NCBI GenBank assembly: GCA_002452315.1
Contig: DKFH01000144.1
Span: 1-6,493, forward strand
Source: Anaerolineaceae bacterium UBA6801
GTDB lineage: Bacteria > Chloroflexota > Anaerolineae > Anaerolineales > Anaerolineaceae
Direction: 5' to 3'
DNA: 6,493 nucleotides
This document shows, in pieces, positions 6,319-6,493 of the stretch (positions are counted from its first letter, which is position 1; each line of letters starts with the position of its first letter). The translations under genes and the position numbers were made by a program. The notes under the pieces are model-generated. The model worked only from the letters and a program-made list of their open reading frames with translations. It was not told the DNA's origin and ran no database searches.

Positions 6319-6360
6319 GGTGATCGGTACTAGGTATTGGGTATTTGGTATTTGGTATTA
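6319..6360 (+). repeat. Degenerate 7-nt tandem repeat, block 2 (GGTATTN)
   Basis: Six consecutive 7-nt units can be aligned: GGTGATC, GGTACTA, GGTATTG, GGTATTT, GGTATTT and GGTATTA. The last four differ only at the final base, and the first two are more diverged. The block is not coding on either strand as far as I can see. It has the same unit length as block 1 but a different core sequence. In the remaining 6361-6493 I see no gene or recognisable site. Confidence 0.75.
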
Positions 6361-6493
6361 GGGGGATAAACCCGGCGCGACTGTGCAGCACCAAAGGTTC
6401 AACTTAAGACCCCCGGGATTTCCGCAACGGACACCGCCCAAATGCCAATCAAACCAGCCAGCAGAGGCAATCTTCACTGCGGAATATTAAAAT

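Noticed and set aside
6319..6360. CRISPR array
   Set aside because: The repeats are 7 nt long, directly abutting and degenerate. There are no spacers and no cas genes.

Overview
The window is bacterial chromosomal DNA carrying housekeeping genes. Two large genes lie on the minus strand: dnaE, the replicative DNA polymerase III alpha subunit, which runs off the left edge, and an RNase J gene. A tRNA-Lys(CUU) gene lies on the plus strand near the right edge. The coding DNA is moderately GC-rich with many C/G third positions, and the intergenic DNA is AT-rich. The DnaE variant (WYNARGSAAGS in place of the usual GPGRGSAAGS, an apparently intact PHP metal site, and a long disordered linker before the C-terminal domain) suggests Chloroflexota, probably Anaerolineae-like. 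That assignment rests on remembered family patterns, not on a search.

Layout. Positions 1-3607 hold dnaE (minus, 1202 codons visible, no in-frame stop, C-terminus missing). Positions 3608-3814 hold its leader, an extended -10 promoter and an 11-bp perfect inverted repeat just upstream. Positions 3815-4003 hold a doubtful 62-codon minus-strand ORF with a TTG start and one hydrophobic segment. Positions 4071-4102 form the hairpin terminator of the RNase J gene, which occupies 4122-5768. The gap 5769-6176 is unusually organised. Reading on the minus strand it holds a good sigma70-type promoter, about 120 nt of transcribed DNA with no convincing gene, a strong intrinsic terminator, then a second promoter candidate with a palindrome in its spacer, and then the RNase J ribosome binding site. 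This is either a free-standing small RNA gene or a terminator-controlled long leader of the RNase J gene. Its promoter diverges from that of tRNA-Lys (6177-6249). After the tRNA come two blocks of degenerate 7-nt tandem repeats (6266-6293 and 6319-6360). In 6361-6493 I recognise nothing.

The genes cover replication (DnaE), RNA decay and maturation (RNase J) and translation (tRNA-Lys). They do not look like one operon, because each has its own promoter and terminators separate them. I see no mobile element, CRISPR array, toxin-antitoxin or defence module. The best lead for something undescribed is the small RNA or attenuator unit at 5880-6032.
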